A stretch of DNA of 64,000 nt, from contig NZ_JAHXDN010000006.1 of assembly GCF_019375555.1 (NCBI RefSeq), forward strand, positions 1-64,000, written 5' to 3'. Under the pieces are notes generated by a model, which was given only the letters and a program-made list of their open reading frames with translations, searched no databases and was not told the DNA's origin. Each line of letters begins with the position of its first letter. Position 1 is the first letter of the stretch. The DNA is from Roseobacter insulae (lineage in GTDB: Bacteria > Pseudomonadota > Alphaproteobacteria > Rhodobacterales > Rhodobacteraceae). Shown here in pieces: positions 1 to 8,637 of the stretch. A program made the translations under genes and the position numbers.

Positions 1-1501
1 TCCATGCAACTCTCTGTATTCGTAAAGAATTTGCACTTCGTTTGTGAATCCATCCATATGCTTCATCAACGTCGATAACACCTGTTATGATCATCCCCAC
101 CGCACCGGTCAGCAGGCATAGCGACAGCCGCAGATCCGTGAACAGGATCAGGCAGAGCGAGATGATGAAGAACACCAGAGCCCATCCCACCTTGGCGGGG
201 CGCAACTCTTCGTGGGGGAAATCCGTTGTCACGACGACGAAATCGCGGTCCCGTGTCAGCCGTGTGAGCGCATCCCAGGTGCTGTGAATGACCAGCGTGT
301 CGCCGGCGTGAAACGGCACCTCGCCAACTGCCGTGGGTTCATGGTCATCCGTGGCCACATAGCTCAGCGTTTCTTCATCCCGGTGGATCGCCAGCAGGCT
401 GGCCCCGTAGGTTTTGCGAAACACAAGGTCATGAGCACATTTGCCAATGACGCTGGAGCCGGGCGGAATGACCATCTCTGCCACGCCTGATGTGGTGGCC
501 GCGTAATCCTCGGCAAAGACATCCAGTTCGTCGTGCAGGATATAACCGCCTTCCTCGACCATCTGCTCGATGACTTTCCGGCGTCCCAGCACAGCGAGGC
601 GACAGGGGGCGGAAATCTCCGTCTGAATGACCGGCGCAAACCAGCGTTTTCCCTGATAGGCGCTGCCGATGATGTAGACATGGTAGCGCTGCATCACGTC
701 GTCGAACGTCTCGCCGACACAGGAATGACCCTCCGGCACCGAAATCTCGAAGATGTCGGTTTTCAAACCGTAGATGTTCTTGAGATAGTTCTTGAGGGAT
801 TGGCCGCTTGTCGCATCGCCGGATTTCTGACCTTTCGGCAGCACCCAGCGTCCAAACAGCGTGAAGTAAAGTATACCCGTCGCAACCAGGCTCAAACCAA
901 TAGGCGTGACCGAAAACAGGCCAAAGGGCGCCATCTGTTGATCAGCGGGCAGGGTTTCGTTGGCGTTCAACAGCAAGTCGTTCAGCAGAATGAGCGGAGA
1001 GGAGCCGACCATCGTCATGGTCCCGCCGAGGATCGCGCAGAACCCCATAGGCATCAGCAAGCGGCTGAGTGGCAGTTCCGTGCGGACCGAAATACGGCTG
1101 ACGACAGGCAGAAAAAGCGCCGCCGCGCCCACGTTTTGCATGAAAGAGGATATCACGCCGACCGTGCCGGAAATGATCGGAATGATCCGCGCTTCGGTCT
1201 TGCCGCCGTGTTTCAGAATGGTGGCGGCGACCTTGCTCATCAATCCGGTTTTGTCCAGACCCGCGCCAATGATCATCACCGCGATGATTGAAACAACGGC
1301 GTTGGAGGCCAGACCGTCAAACAGTTGACTGACATCCGCCAGTTCATCCAGGGCAGGGATCTGGCTGAGCAGGCCAAGCAGGACCATCACAGAAATGGCG
1401 GCGAGATCGATGCGGACGATTTCTGAAACGAACAGGAAGACGGTGAACGCCAGCAGGCCAAGGACAACCGACATTTGCAGCGTCAGGGTAATTGTTTCCA
1501 T
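1..1501 (-). CDS. SLC13/DASS-family permease with TrkA-C domains (partial)
   Basis: The reading frame starts at an ATG at 1501 and stays open to the left edge, giving 500 visible residues. The N-terminal part has several hydrophobic segments typical of the DASS/ArsB-NhaD permease fold, including the stretch MQNVGAAALFLPV near residue 120. A hydrophilic central part follows (about residues 210-400) with the feel of two TrkA-C (RCK-C) domains, then two hydrophobic segments (RPAKVGWALVFFIISLCL and the next). Members of this family move sulfate, dicarboxylates or other anions with sodium; the substrate cannot be told here. The last 20 or so residues (bases 1 to about 60) do not look like the family: after EAY one expects RAIDW-like sequence, but GWIHKRSANS is read and base composition becomes AT-rich. 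The gene may be interrupted there. Confidence 0.8.
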   Translation of the reverse strand, partial: METITLTLQMSVVLGLLAFTVFLFVSEIVRIDLAAISVMVLLGLLSQIPALDELADVSQLFDGLASNAVVSIIAVMIIGAGLDKTGLMSKVAATILKHGGKTEARIIPIISGTVGVISSFMQNVGAAALFLPVVSRISVRTELPLSRLLMPMGFCAILGGTMTMVGSSPLILLNDLLLNANETLPADQQMAPFGLFSVTPIGLSLVATGILYFTLFGRWVLPKGQKSGDATSGQSLKNYLKNIYGLKTDIFEISVPEGHSCVGETFDDVMQRYHVYIIGSAYQGKRWFAPVIQTEISAPCRLAVLGRRKVIEQMVEEGGYILHDELDVFAEDYAATTSGVAEMVIPPGSSVIGKCAHDLVFRKTYGASLLAIHRDEETLSYVATDDHEPTAVGEVPFHAGDTLVIHSTWDALTRLTRDRDFVVVTTDFPHEELRPAKVGWALVFFIISLCLILFTDLRLSLCLLTGAVGMIITGVIDVDEAYGWIHKRSANSLRIQRVAW

Positions 1502-1840
1502 ATTCACTCCTTGGCGACATTGTTGCGGCAATTTGTCCTACGCGCAATGTTTTGATCCTTCAGGAGAATTCGCGGCGCGTGACCGTGGCAATCATGCCGG
1601 GCTGGTCGACGCCAATATCGCAGCGGTCGGCCCGGCGGTCAGGGCGCCCGTGACACGCGCGGTCGCGGCGATACCGGGAGCTCCTTCAGCGGGTCTCACG
1701 GCGTGCAGCGATTCGCTGATGCGGAAGGGACACCCGGCAGTTTTCGAGCGGTGCGCCCGACTGGCGCGTGCGAAAGGAACTGTCTGAACGCGGGTTCAGT
1801 GTCAAAATTCCTTTGAAATTCACCAGTGGCAAAAATATTC

Positions 1841-1855
1841 TGACAAAAATACTCA
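1841..1855 (+). promoter_or_regulatory. Candidate iron-Rhodo-box (TGA-N9-TCA)
   Basis: The 15 bases at 1841-1855 read TGA, nine bases, TCA. This is the published consensus layout of the iron-Rhodo-box predicted in front of iron genes of Rhodobacterales. It lies about 70 bases upstream of the start codon of a ferric-iron binding protein gene, the expected place for an iron-dependent operator. The motif is short and will also occur by chance; the gene context is the main support. Confidence 0.5.
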
Positions 1856-1885
1856 GGAAGGTTGATTTCCGCGTGAAATGAGTAT
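1849..1885. repeat. Perfect 7-bp inverted repeat, ATACTCA ... TGAGTAT
   Basis: ATACTCA at 1849-1855 is matched by its exact reverse complement TGAGTAT at 1879-1885, with 23 bases between. The left arm overlaps the TCA half of the iron box. It may be a two-site operator or simple mRNA structure in the leader. Confidence 0.4.
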
Positions 1886-1923
1886 CTGAGTGTTTTTGTA
1901 AATCAATTCTAATGGGGGCATGC

Positions 1924-2952
1924 ATGTCGCGCACCACTCACCTTCTGACCGCAACTCTGACAACGGCGACGGTCGCATTCGGCCCGGTTGCCGCCGCCGC
2001 GAACGGGGAGCTCAATCTCTACTCGTCGCGCCACTACGATACAGACGAACGCCTGTATTCAGACTTCACCGAAGCCACCGGCATCACCATCAACCGTATC
2101 GAGGGCAAAGCGGACGAACTGATCGCGCGCATGCAGGCAGAAGGCGCCAACAGCCCTGCGGATATCCTGCTGACGGTCGATACCTCCCGTCTGGAGCGGG
2201 CCAAGAACGCCGGTGTCCTGCAATCCATTGACAGCGATACGCTGGAGGCACGGGTGCCGGGCAAGCTGCAGGACGACGACAATCAGTGGTTTGGATTTTC
2301 ACAACGCGCCCGGATCGTCTTTTATGACAAGAACGACGTGGCGGACCCGCCGCGGTCTTACGTCGATCTGGCCGATCCGACATACAAGGGCCAGGTCTGC
2401 CATCGGTCGTCGACAAACGTCTATTCTCAGACGCTGCTTGCAGCAATCATTGAAAACCACGGCGCGGATGCAGCACGGAACTGGGCGCAGGGTGTGGTTG
2501 ACAACTTCGCCAGAGACCCGCAGGGCGGCGATACGGATCAGCTGCGCGGGCTGGTGTCGGGCGAATGCGATATCTCGATCTCCAACACGTATTACTTTGC
2601 GCGCGCGCTTCGCAAGGACGTCAGCGACCTGTCTGCCGATATTGACATGATCGGCTGGGTGTTTCCGGCACAGGAAGCGGAAGGCGCGCATATGAACCTG
2701 TCGGGGGGTGGTGTTGCCAAACACGCGCCGAACCGCGAAAACGCCATCCTCTTCATGGAGTATCTGGCGAGTGATCAGGCGCAGCAGTATTTCTCCGCAG
2801 GGAATGATGAGTATCCGGCGGTGCCGGGAGTGGCGCTGAGCCCTTCCGTCGCGCAGCTTGGTCTCTTCAAGGCGGATGACGTGGATCTGTCGAAGGTGGC
2901 CAAGAACGTGCCGGAGGCGCAGAAAATCTTCAATGATGTGGGTTGGAAGTAA
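1924..2952 (+). CDS. fbpA: Ferric iron ABC transporter, periplasmic substrate-binding protein (FbpA/FutA type)
   Basis: A 342-residue protein with a Sec signal peptide ending near VAAAAN. It follows the FbpA/FutA pattern: LYSSRHYDTDE near residues 33-43 provides an early His/Tyr pair (H37, Y38), and the tandem tyrosines Y223-Y224 in SNTYYFAR match the iron-ligating pair of ferric-binding proteins. The family binds Fe(III) in the periplasm and hands it to an inner-membrane permease/ATPase. I prefer the ATG at 1924 over the in-frame ATG at 1912 because GGGGG at 1914-1918 sits at ribosome-binding distance. No permease or ATPase gene follows, so this copy is an orphan within the window. An iron box lies upstream and an iron-type imelysin operon downstream. 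Confidence 0.9.
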   Translation: MSRTTHLLTATLTTATVAFGPVAAAANGELNLYSSRHYDTDERLYSDFTEATGITINRIEGKADELIARMQAEGANSPADILLTVDTSRLERAKNAGVLQSIDSDTLEARVPGKLQDDDNQWFGFSQRARIVFYDKNDVADPPRSYVDLADPTYKGQVCHRSSTNVYSQTLLAAIIENHGADAARNWAQGVVDNFARDPQGGDTDQLRGLVSGECDISISNTYYFARALRKDVSDLSADIDMIGWVFPAQEAEGAHMNLSGGGVAKHAPNRENAILFMEYLASDQAQQYFSAGNDEYPAVPGVALSPSVAQLGLFKADDVDLSKVAKNVPEAQKIFNDVGWK

Positions 2953-3273
2953 CGAAGCCCGCAAAGCAGCAGGCGCCCCGCGCGCCTGCTGATCATGCCT
3001 CAGGTCACAGCAAAATGGCTGAAACGACCTGTGCAGAAACCTTCCCAGCCATTCCCATGGAACAGCCCGGATCAATGCGCACGCAAGGGATGTGACACCC
3101 GAAACGGGGTCATCGCCTGCGCGGGCCAATGTCTGCCCTTGCGATCAGCGCAAGCGGAGATATCCACACGCCGGACAAGGCGATGCATGCCCGATGTGGC
3201 GCCATCGCATCCCACCAGGGGCCGGAAGTTTTTTGAACAGATATAAGCTCTTTCACAGAGAGGACCGCATATC
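2953..3273. other. Intergenic region between the ferric-binding protein and imelysin genes
   Basis: About 320 bases. It starts with a 9-bp perfect hairpin right after the stop codon (listed separately). The remainder shows no credible gene. An AT-rich stretch at about 3229-3250 just before the imelysin gene could contain its promoter. I searched this stretch by eye for TGA-N9-TCA and did not find it. Confidence 0.6.
2968..2990 (+). terminator. Hairpin after fbpA, possible terminator
   Basis: AGCAGGCGC (2968-2976) pairs perfectly with GCGCCTGCT (2982-2990) around a 5-base loop, 15 bases after the fbpA stop codon. There is no T-run after it, so it may be a weak terminator or a 3'-end stabilising hairpin. 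Confidence 0.45.
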
Positions 3274-4533
3274 ATGACAGCCAAATTCTCACTCCTTTTG
3301 GGCACAGCGGCGCTCGTCGCGTCCCCGGCGTTCGCGGATAAGGCCGCAGTTCTGGACACCTACGCGACCATCGCGCTTGCCGCCTACGGGGACAGCCTGA
3401 CATCGGCTGAAACACTGCAATCGGCGGTGACTGCCCTGGTTGACGCCCCGTCTCCCGACACGTTCGCTGCGGCCAAGCGGGCATGGGTGCAGGCGCGCGT
3501 GCCGTATCAGCAGACCGAGGTTTTCCGGTTCGGCAATCCCATCGTGGATGATTGGGAAGGCAAGGTGAATGCGTGGCCGCTGGACGAAGGTCTGATCGAC
3601 TATGTGGATGCGACATACGGAGGGGCGACGGACGAAAATGCCTATGCCGTGCTCAACGTGATCGCCTCCCCGCAGTTCACCCTGTCCGGTGAAACGGTCG
3701 ATGCGACGGAGATCACACCGGCCCTGCTCGAAAGCCGGCTGCACGAGGCCGATGAGGTGGAAAGCAACGTGGCCACCGGGTATCACGCCATCGAGTTCCT
3801 GCTGTGGGGGCAGGATCTGAACGGTCACGATGCGGGTGCGGGCGCCCGGCCCTGGACCGATTACGCCATGGGCGCGGCGTGCACCGGCGGGAACTGCGAC
3901 CGCCGCGGGGAGTATCTGAAAGCCGCCACCGATCTGTTGGTATCTGATCTGGCATGGATGGTTGCCCAGTGGCAGGATGGCGGTGATGCGCGCGCCCATC
4001 TTCTTACTGATGAAACAGCCGGCATCTCCGCGATCCTGACCGGGATGGGGTCTCTGAGCTACGGGGAACTGGCGGGAGAGCGCATGAAGCTCGGGGTCAT
4101 GCTGAACGACCCCGAGGAGGAGCATGACTGTTTCTCCGACAACACCCATAACAGTCACTTTTACGACGTGCTCGGCATCCGAAATGTGTATCTGGGCAGC
4201 TACACGGCCATCGATGGCACCGTTATATCGGGTGCGTCGCTGTCGTCGCTGGTGGCACAGGCCGACAGCACCGTGGACGCCGAGCTGCGCGCCAAACTGG
4301 ACGCGACGCTGCTGGAGATGGCCGAAATGAAGGCAGCGGCCGAGGCGGGTTTTGCCTATGACATGATGTTGCAGCGCGGAAATGCGGGGGGCGAGGCGCT
4401 GATCATGGGCGCAGTGAACGCGCTGGTGGATCAGACGCGTGCCATCGAGCGGGTAGTCGCAGCGCTGCGCGTCGACGATATCGCCTTTGAGGGATCGGAC
4501 AGTCTTGATGATCCGGATGCCGTGTTCCAGTAA
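3274..4533 (+). CDS. Imelysin-family iron-associated periplasmic protein (peptidase M75-like, IrpA-like)
   Basis: A 419-residue protein with a clear Sec signal peptide ending at SPAFA. The imelysin signature GYHAIEFLLWG is present, with H171 and E174 forming the conserved HxxE pair, and the start of the domain shows RAWVQARVPYQQ. Imelysins are secreted or periplasmic helical-bundle proteins repeatedly found with iron uptake genes; a peptidase role was proposed but is doubtful. It opens a four-gene unit: imelysin, di-heme DUF1111 protein, second imelysin-like protein, DUF1513 protein. This order is a familiar conserved iron-related cassette. Length is normal for the family. Confidence 0.9.
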   Translation: MTAKFSLLLGTAALVASPAFADKAAVLDTYATIALAAYGDSLTSAETLQSAVTALVDAPSPDTFAAAKRAWVQARVPYQQTEVFRFGNPIVDDWEGKVNAWPLDEGLIDYVDATYGGATDENAYAVLNVIASPQFTLSGETVDATEITPALLESRLHEADEVESNVATGYHAIEFLLWGQDLNGHDAGAGARPWTDYAMGAACTGGNCDRRGEYLKAATDLLVSDLAWMVAQWQDGGDARAHLLTDETAGISAILTGMGSLSYGELAGERMKLGVMLNDPEEEHDCFSDNTHNSHFYDVLGIRNVYLGSYTAIDGTVISGASLSSLVAQADSTVDAELRAKLDATLLEMAEMKAAAEAGFAYDMMLQRGNAGGEALIMGAVNALVDQTRAIERVVAALRVDDIAFEGSDSLDDPDAVFQ

Positions 4534-4618
4534 CGACATGCGCATGAGGATGTCGGCCCCCTCCGGGCTGATGCCCTCATGCGCGCGAAGGCCGCGACGC
4601 GGTCCGGTGGAGAGATCG

Positions 4619-6148
4619 ATGAAGCATGTTCAGGCCAGGTTCGCGTCGTGCCTTGCGGCGGCGGTGTTCTGCACCGCACCACTTTGGGCCGCGGATCTCG
4701 AAGATCTTCACTTGCCGGTTACGCCACGCACCGAGGCTGAAACGGCACGCGTCGCCGCGATCGTCGCGCCAACAACCGATTTCACCGCCGCCGAAACATT
4801 CGAGACCAACGCCGCGGGGGCGGCCACTGTGCCCGTTTCCGCGACATCGGACGCATTCAGCCGGCCATCCGGGAATATCACCTTCGAACGGGAGCTGGAT
4901 TTCAAGGTCGGCAACGGGCTTTTCCGCAAACTGTGGGTATCGGCACCGTCGTCAACGCTGGCCTCTGACGGGTTGGGCCCCCTTTACAACGCGCGGTCAT
5001 GCCAACGCTGCCACCTGAAAGACGGCAGGGGTCATCCGCCCGAAGGACCGGATGACAACGCGATATCGATGCTGGTGCGCCTGTCGATCCCGGGCCACGC
5101 AGAGGCGATGGCAGAGATTCAAGACTATATTTCCACCGCCCCCGAGCCGACATATGGCAGCCAGGTTCAGGACCTGGCCATTGCGGGGCACCCGGCAGAG
5201 GCGCGGTTCACCGTCGCCTACACAGAAGTCCCGGTCGCGCTGTCGGAGGGGCAGACTGCCTCGCTGCGCGTGCCGCAATACCGGCTGACCGATCTGGGAT
5301 ATGGCCCCTTGCATCCGCAGGTCATGACCAGCCCGCGGGTCGCCCCGCAGATGATTGGCCTTGGATTGCTGGATGCCATTCCCGCGCAGGATATCCTGGC
5401 TCTGGCCGATCCCGAGGATCGGGATGGTGACGGGGTGTCGGGACGCGCGAACATCGTACCATCCGCCGTCTACGGCAAGCCGATGCTGGGGCGGTTCGGA
5501 CTGAAGGCCGGACAACCCAGCGTGTGGGAACAGTCGGCTGCCGCGTTTCACGGCGATATCGGCATATCGACGCCGCTGCACCCGGAAGGCTACGGCGATT
5601 GCACCGGCGCGCAGACAAGATGCCGAACGGTGCCCGACGGCAACACGCCGGCGCATGACAATGCGGAGATTTCCAGCGTCGGTCTTGAGCTGGTGGCGTT
5701 TTATGCATCGAACCTCGGTGTTCCGGCGCGCCGTGATGTGGATGACCCGGAGGTGCTGCAGGGCAAGCGCGTGTTCTACGAGACCGGCTGCACAGCCTGC
5801 CACAGGCCCAAGCATGTTACCCACCGGTTGCAAGGACAACCGGAACAGAGCTTTCAGCTGATCTGGCCCTACACGGACATGTTGCTACACGATATGGGCC
5901 CCGCGTTGGCGGATAACCGGCCCGAGGCGCGGGCCACCGGCCGGGAATGGCGCACGCCGCCGCTCTGGGGCATCGGATTGACGCAACAGGTGTCCGGTCA
6001 CACGTATTTCCTGCATGACGGGCGGGCGCGCAGCTTGCTGGAGGCCATCCTGTGGCACGGTGGCGAAGCCGAGGCTGCGAAAAATCGCGTGGTTGAAATG
6101 CCACGGGCTGACCGCGCCGCCCTCCTTCGTTTTCTGGAAAGCCTGTGA
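4619..6148 (+). CDS. Di-heme c-type cytochrome / thiol oxidoreductase (DUF1111)
   Basis: A 509-residue exported protein with signal peptide ending at PLWAAD. Two CxxCH heme sites are visible: C128-Q-R-C-H132 and C391-T-A-C-H395. The overall pattern, including RSCQRCHLKDGRGHPP and a C-terminal FLHDGRARSLLEAILWHGGEA, matches the DUF1111 di-heme family distantly related to MauG/CcpA peroxidases. Its exact substrate is unknown; in this operon type it is thought to take part in redox handling of iron. The ATG at 4619 is chosen because a GGAGAG ribosome site precedes it and a signal peptide follows; a longer frame from 4487 would overlap the imelysin gene. Its stop codon overlaps the next start (TGATG). 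Confidence 0.88.
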   Translation: MKHVQARFASCLAAAVFCTAPLWAADLEDLHLPVTPRTEAETARVAAIVAPTTDFTAAETFETNAAGAATVPVSATSDAFSRPSGNITFERELDFKVGNGLFRKLWVSAPSSTLASDGLGPLYNARSCQRCHLKDGRGHPPEGPDDNAISMLVRLSIPGHAEAMAEIQDYISTAPEPTYGSQVQDLAIAGHPAEARFTVAYTEVPVALSEGQTASLRVPQYRLTDLGYGPLHPQVMTSPRVAPQMIGLGLLDAIPAQDILALADPEDRDGDGVSGRANIVPSAVYGKPMLGRFGLKAGQPSVWEQSAAAFHGDIGISTPLHPEGYGDCTGAQTRCRTVPDGNTPAHDNAEISSVGLELVAFYASNLGVPARRDVDDPEVLQGKRVFYETGCTACHRPKHVTHRLQGQPEQSFQLIWPYTDMLLHDMGPALADNRPEARATGREWRTPPLWGIGLTQQVSGHTYFLHDGRARSLLEAILWHGGEAEAAKNRVVEMPRADRAALLRFLESL

Positions 6149-7128
6149 TGCTGCGTCTGATTGCACTGTGTTGTGGCCTTCTGGGCGGCGGCCCGGCAGT
6201 CGCCGACCTCATGGCCGTGCGCGACCAGCATATCCTGCCCGGCTACGCGGCATTTGCAGCGGCGTCGAAGGCGCTTGAAAAAACCGCCCGGGACGATTGC
6301 AGCCCGCGGTCCGTCTTGCCGGTATTCCATGTGGCTTTCGACGCGTGGGTCAGCATCAGCCATGTTCAATTCGGTCCGGTCGAGACCCGCGGGGCATCTT
6401 TGTCACTCGCCTTCTGGCCGGACCCGAAGGATCGCGTGGGCAAGGCGCTGGCCCGGTTGAGCCATGATCAGGACGCAGCGGTTCAGACACCGGATGCCTT
6501 CGCGCAGGTCTCAGTGGCGGTACAGGGGTTCACCGCGCTCGAAAGGCTGCTGACTGAACCGCAAGGCGATCCTGCCTACGCCTGTCGGCTCACCCATGCC
6601 ATCACACGCAATATCCGACGCATTGCGGATGCGTTGACGCGGGACTGGAACTCGGCTTTCGGCACAGCATTTGTGACCGCAGGTGCCGCGTCCAATCCCA
6701 CTTTCCCTGACAGCAAAGATGCAGAACGGGCCGTTTTCACCTCTCTTTCGACCGCATTGGAATTCCTGCATGATCAGCGCCTGGGTCGTCCGCTGGGCAC
6801 CTTTGAGAGGCCGCGTCCCAAGCGGGCCGAGGCGCGGCGCTCCGACCGAAGTGCGCGGCACGTTATCTTGAGCCTGACGGTATTGAAGGACCTGACGAAT
6901 GTCTTCGCGCACACCCCCTTGGGGCAGGTGAATGCGGCGTTTGATGCAGCGCTTGCGCGCGTGGCTGCCCTGGATGATCCGGCATTTGCGGGCGTGTCCG
7001 ATCCGGTCAGGCGGCTCAGGATCGAGGCGCTGCAACACAAGGTCAGAGAGTTGCAGATCGTCGTCGCACGGGATGTTGGTGTCGCGTTGGGCATCAACAC
7101 CGGCTTCAATTCGCTGGACGGGGATTGA
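6148..7128 (+). CDS. Second imelysin-like protein of the iron operon
   Basis: A 326-residue protein with signal peptide ending near AVAD (residue 20). It shows the imelysin-like AWVSISHVQFGP segment (residues 66-77). At the place of the canonical GxHAxE motif it has G127-F-T-A-L-E132, so the histidine of HxxE is replaced by threonine while the glutamate stays. Translation is coupled to the upstream di-heme gene by a TGATG overlap. It is the third member of the imelysin / DUF1111 / imelysin / DUF1513 cassette. The missing histidine suggests this paralogue has a structural or partner role rather than the same ligand site. Confidence 0.85.
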   Translation: MLRLIALCCGLLGGGPAVADLMAVRDQHILPGYAAFAAASKALEKTARDDCSPRSVLPVFHVAFDAWVSISHVQFGPVETRGASLSLAFWPDPKDRVGKALARLSHDQDAAVQTPDAFAQVSVAVQGFTALERLLTEPQGDPAYACRLTHAITRNIRRIADALTRDWNSAFGTAFVTAGAASNPTFPDSKDAERAVFTSLSTALEFLHDQRLGRPLGTFERPRPKRAEARRSDRSARHVILSLTVLKDLTNVFAHTPLGQVNAAFDAALARVAALDDPAFAGVSDPVRRLRIEALQHKVRELQIVVARDVGVALGINTGFNSLDGD

Positions 7129-7129
7129 A

Positions 7130-8203
7130 ATGCCGTCGCGCCGCCGGATGATCACCACGGCTTTGGCTGCGACCGTCCTGCCTGCGCCGACCTGGGCGGC
7201 GGCAGGTGCGCCGACACATCTGGCCGCCGCGCGGCGACCCGGCGGGGCGCATGACCTGTGCGGGTTGCGCGCTGACGGTACGCTGGCATTTGCACTGCCG
7301 TTGCCTGCCCGGGGGCATGCCGCCGCAGCACATCCTGACCGCGCCGAGGCTGTTGCCTTTGCCCGGAGGCCAGGCACCTTCGCCATCCTGTTGGATTGCG
7401 CGACGGGCAGAATAGTGCGCCGGATGCAGGCACCGGAAGGCCGGCATTTCTACGGTCACGGCGTGTTTTCGCGCGATGGCCGAACCCTGTTCACGACCGA
7501 GAATGATATTACGTCCGGGGATGGTCGAATCGGCATCTGGGATGCTGCTGCGGGATACCGCCGGGTGGGTGAGATACCGTCAAACGGGATTGGCCCGCAC
7601 GAGATCATTCGGCTGCCCGAAACGGACACCCTTGTGATTGCGAATGGCGGCATCCACACTCACCCTGACAGTGGCCGTGACAAACTCAATCTCGAGACGA
7701 TGCGACCAAACCTGACGGTCCTCGATGTTCACGGTGGCGTGCAGGACACGGCCGAATTACCCGCTGCGCTGCACATGAACTCCCTGCGTCACATCGCAGC
7801 TTTTCACGACGGGCGGGTTGCCTGCGCGTTTCAATGGCAGGGGGATCCGTACGACAGCCCGTCGATTGCGGGTCTGTATACGCCCGGTGCAGGGATCGCA
7901 TTGTTGGACATGCCGGAAGTCACGTTGCGCGGATCGCGGGGTTATGCCGGCAGCGTTGCCGTGCTGGGGACGCATCACATGGGTATCACCTTCCCCCGGG
8001 GTGGTCGGCTGCTTGTCGCCGATCTCGCGTCGCATGCGGTCAAGACGCTGCGCCGCGCCGATGCCTGCGGAATCGCCCGCGCGGGTCAGGGCGGATTGGC
8101 CACCGACGGTCTCGGCGGCGTGCACCGGATCGACCGGCATGGGTTCAGCCTGCTGGCGCGGCATCGCCGTTCCTTTGACAACCACCTCATCGCGATCCGC
8201 TAG
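7130..8203 (+). CDS. DUF1513 protein, predicted exported beta-propeller
   Basis: A 357-residue protein starting one base after the previous stop codon, with GGGGATTGAA as ribosome site overlapping that stop. The N-terminus MPSRRRMITTALAA looks like a twin-arginine signal. The body contains repeats of the type GTLAFALPLPARGH and GRTLFTTENDITSGDGRIGIWD, consistent with a WD40/YVTN-like propeller, and NGIGPHEIIRLPETDTLVIANGG typical of DUF1513. It closes the iron cassette. The biochemical function of DUF1513 is unknown; location in the periplasm and association with imelysins are the main clues. Confidence 0.87.
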   Translation: MPSRRRMITTALAATVLPAPTWAAAGAPTHLAAARRPGGAHDLCGLRADGTLAFALPLPARGHAAAAHPDRAEAVAFARRPGTFAILLDCATGRIVRRMQAPEGRHFYGHGVFSRDGRTLFTTENDITSGDGRIGIWDAAAGYRRVGEIPSNGIGPHEIIRLPETDTLVIANGGIHTHPDSGRDKLNLETMRPNLTVLDVHGGVQDTAELPAALHMNSLRHIAAFHDGRVACAFQWQGDPYDSPSIAGLYTPGAGIALLDMPEVTLRGSRGYAGSVAVLGTHHMGITFPRGGRLLVADLASHAVKTLRRADACGIARAGQGGLATDGLGGVHRIDRHGFSLLARHRRSFDNHLIAIR

Positions 8204-8637
8204 TCGCCCGGGCACCCTCCGGCCCGTCGCTTACTTGCCGGATCGTGGTGCAAAACACCGGCAAGACGGCACAGGCAAGGAACCTGTGGCGGCGGGAAAA
8301 CCTGCGTAAATCCGATGTCGGCGAAGTTGCATGCGACTGACAATGCGCAAGGGCGCACGGCTCAGGGGACTGTCGCGGCATGTCCTTCCAGAGGGATCTT
8401 CGGTGGCGATGTGACATCTCGGCGCTCACACCGAGAGGCAGTGGTAACAACCCGTTAGATAACTTCGGTGAGGTCGCGCTGGTCTGCACCTGGCCACCCG
8501 TGGTTATCCGGCCCGAGAGGCTCGCCACCCCGCGTCCCGCCGGTTGCGTCGGCCATTTTTCGCCAATCGGGGGCCAGCAGGCTCGGTGCGACTCGGATTT
8601 TCCAGTATAACGGGAGGACTTTTCTTAGGAATTTATC
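8204..8637. other. Intergenic leader before the giant-gene pair, rich in inverted repeats
   Basis: This 434-base gap holds no convincing gene. It shows a run of inverted repeats: CTTGCCGG (8234-8241) with CCGGCAAG (8258-8265); CACAGG with CCTGTG close after it (about 8272-8290); and CTCGG with CCGAG near 8417-8434. The first two could end the iron operon transcript, although no T-run follows. A TATAAC at 8606-8611 is a possible -10 box for the downstream genes, with only a weak -35 (CTCGGT at 8582-8587). AGGA at 8627-8630 serves as the ribosome site for the ATG at 8638. Confidence 0.5.

Larger units (their letters stand above)
1502..1923. other. Intergenic region upstream of the ferric-binding protein gene
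   Basis: The left part (about 1560-1790) is GC-rich and holds only short open frames with no recognisable protein. The right part (about 1800-1923) is AT-rich and carries the iron box and inverted repeat listed separately, so it is likely the promoter of the downstream iron gene. A half-site-like ATTCTAA at 1905-1911 recalls the Irr-type ICE motif, but the other half matches poorly. Confidence 0.6.

Noticed and set aside
1395-1787. A 130-codon frame overlapping the transporter start and the following gap
   Set aside because: Its first part is antisense to the transporter gene and the remainder resembles nothing I know; most likely not coding, though an old gene remnant cannot be excluded.
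1893-1914. Irr-type ICE box before fbpA
   Set aside because: Only one half (ATTCTAA) fits the consensus; the other half matches four of seven positions.
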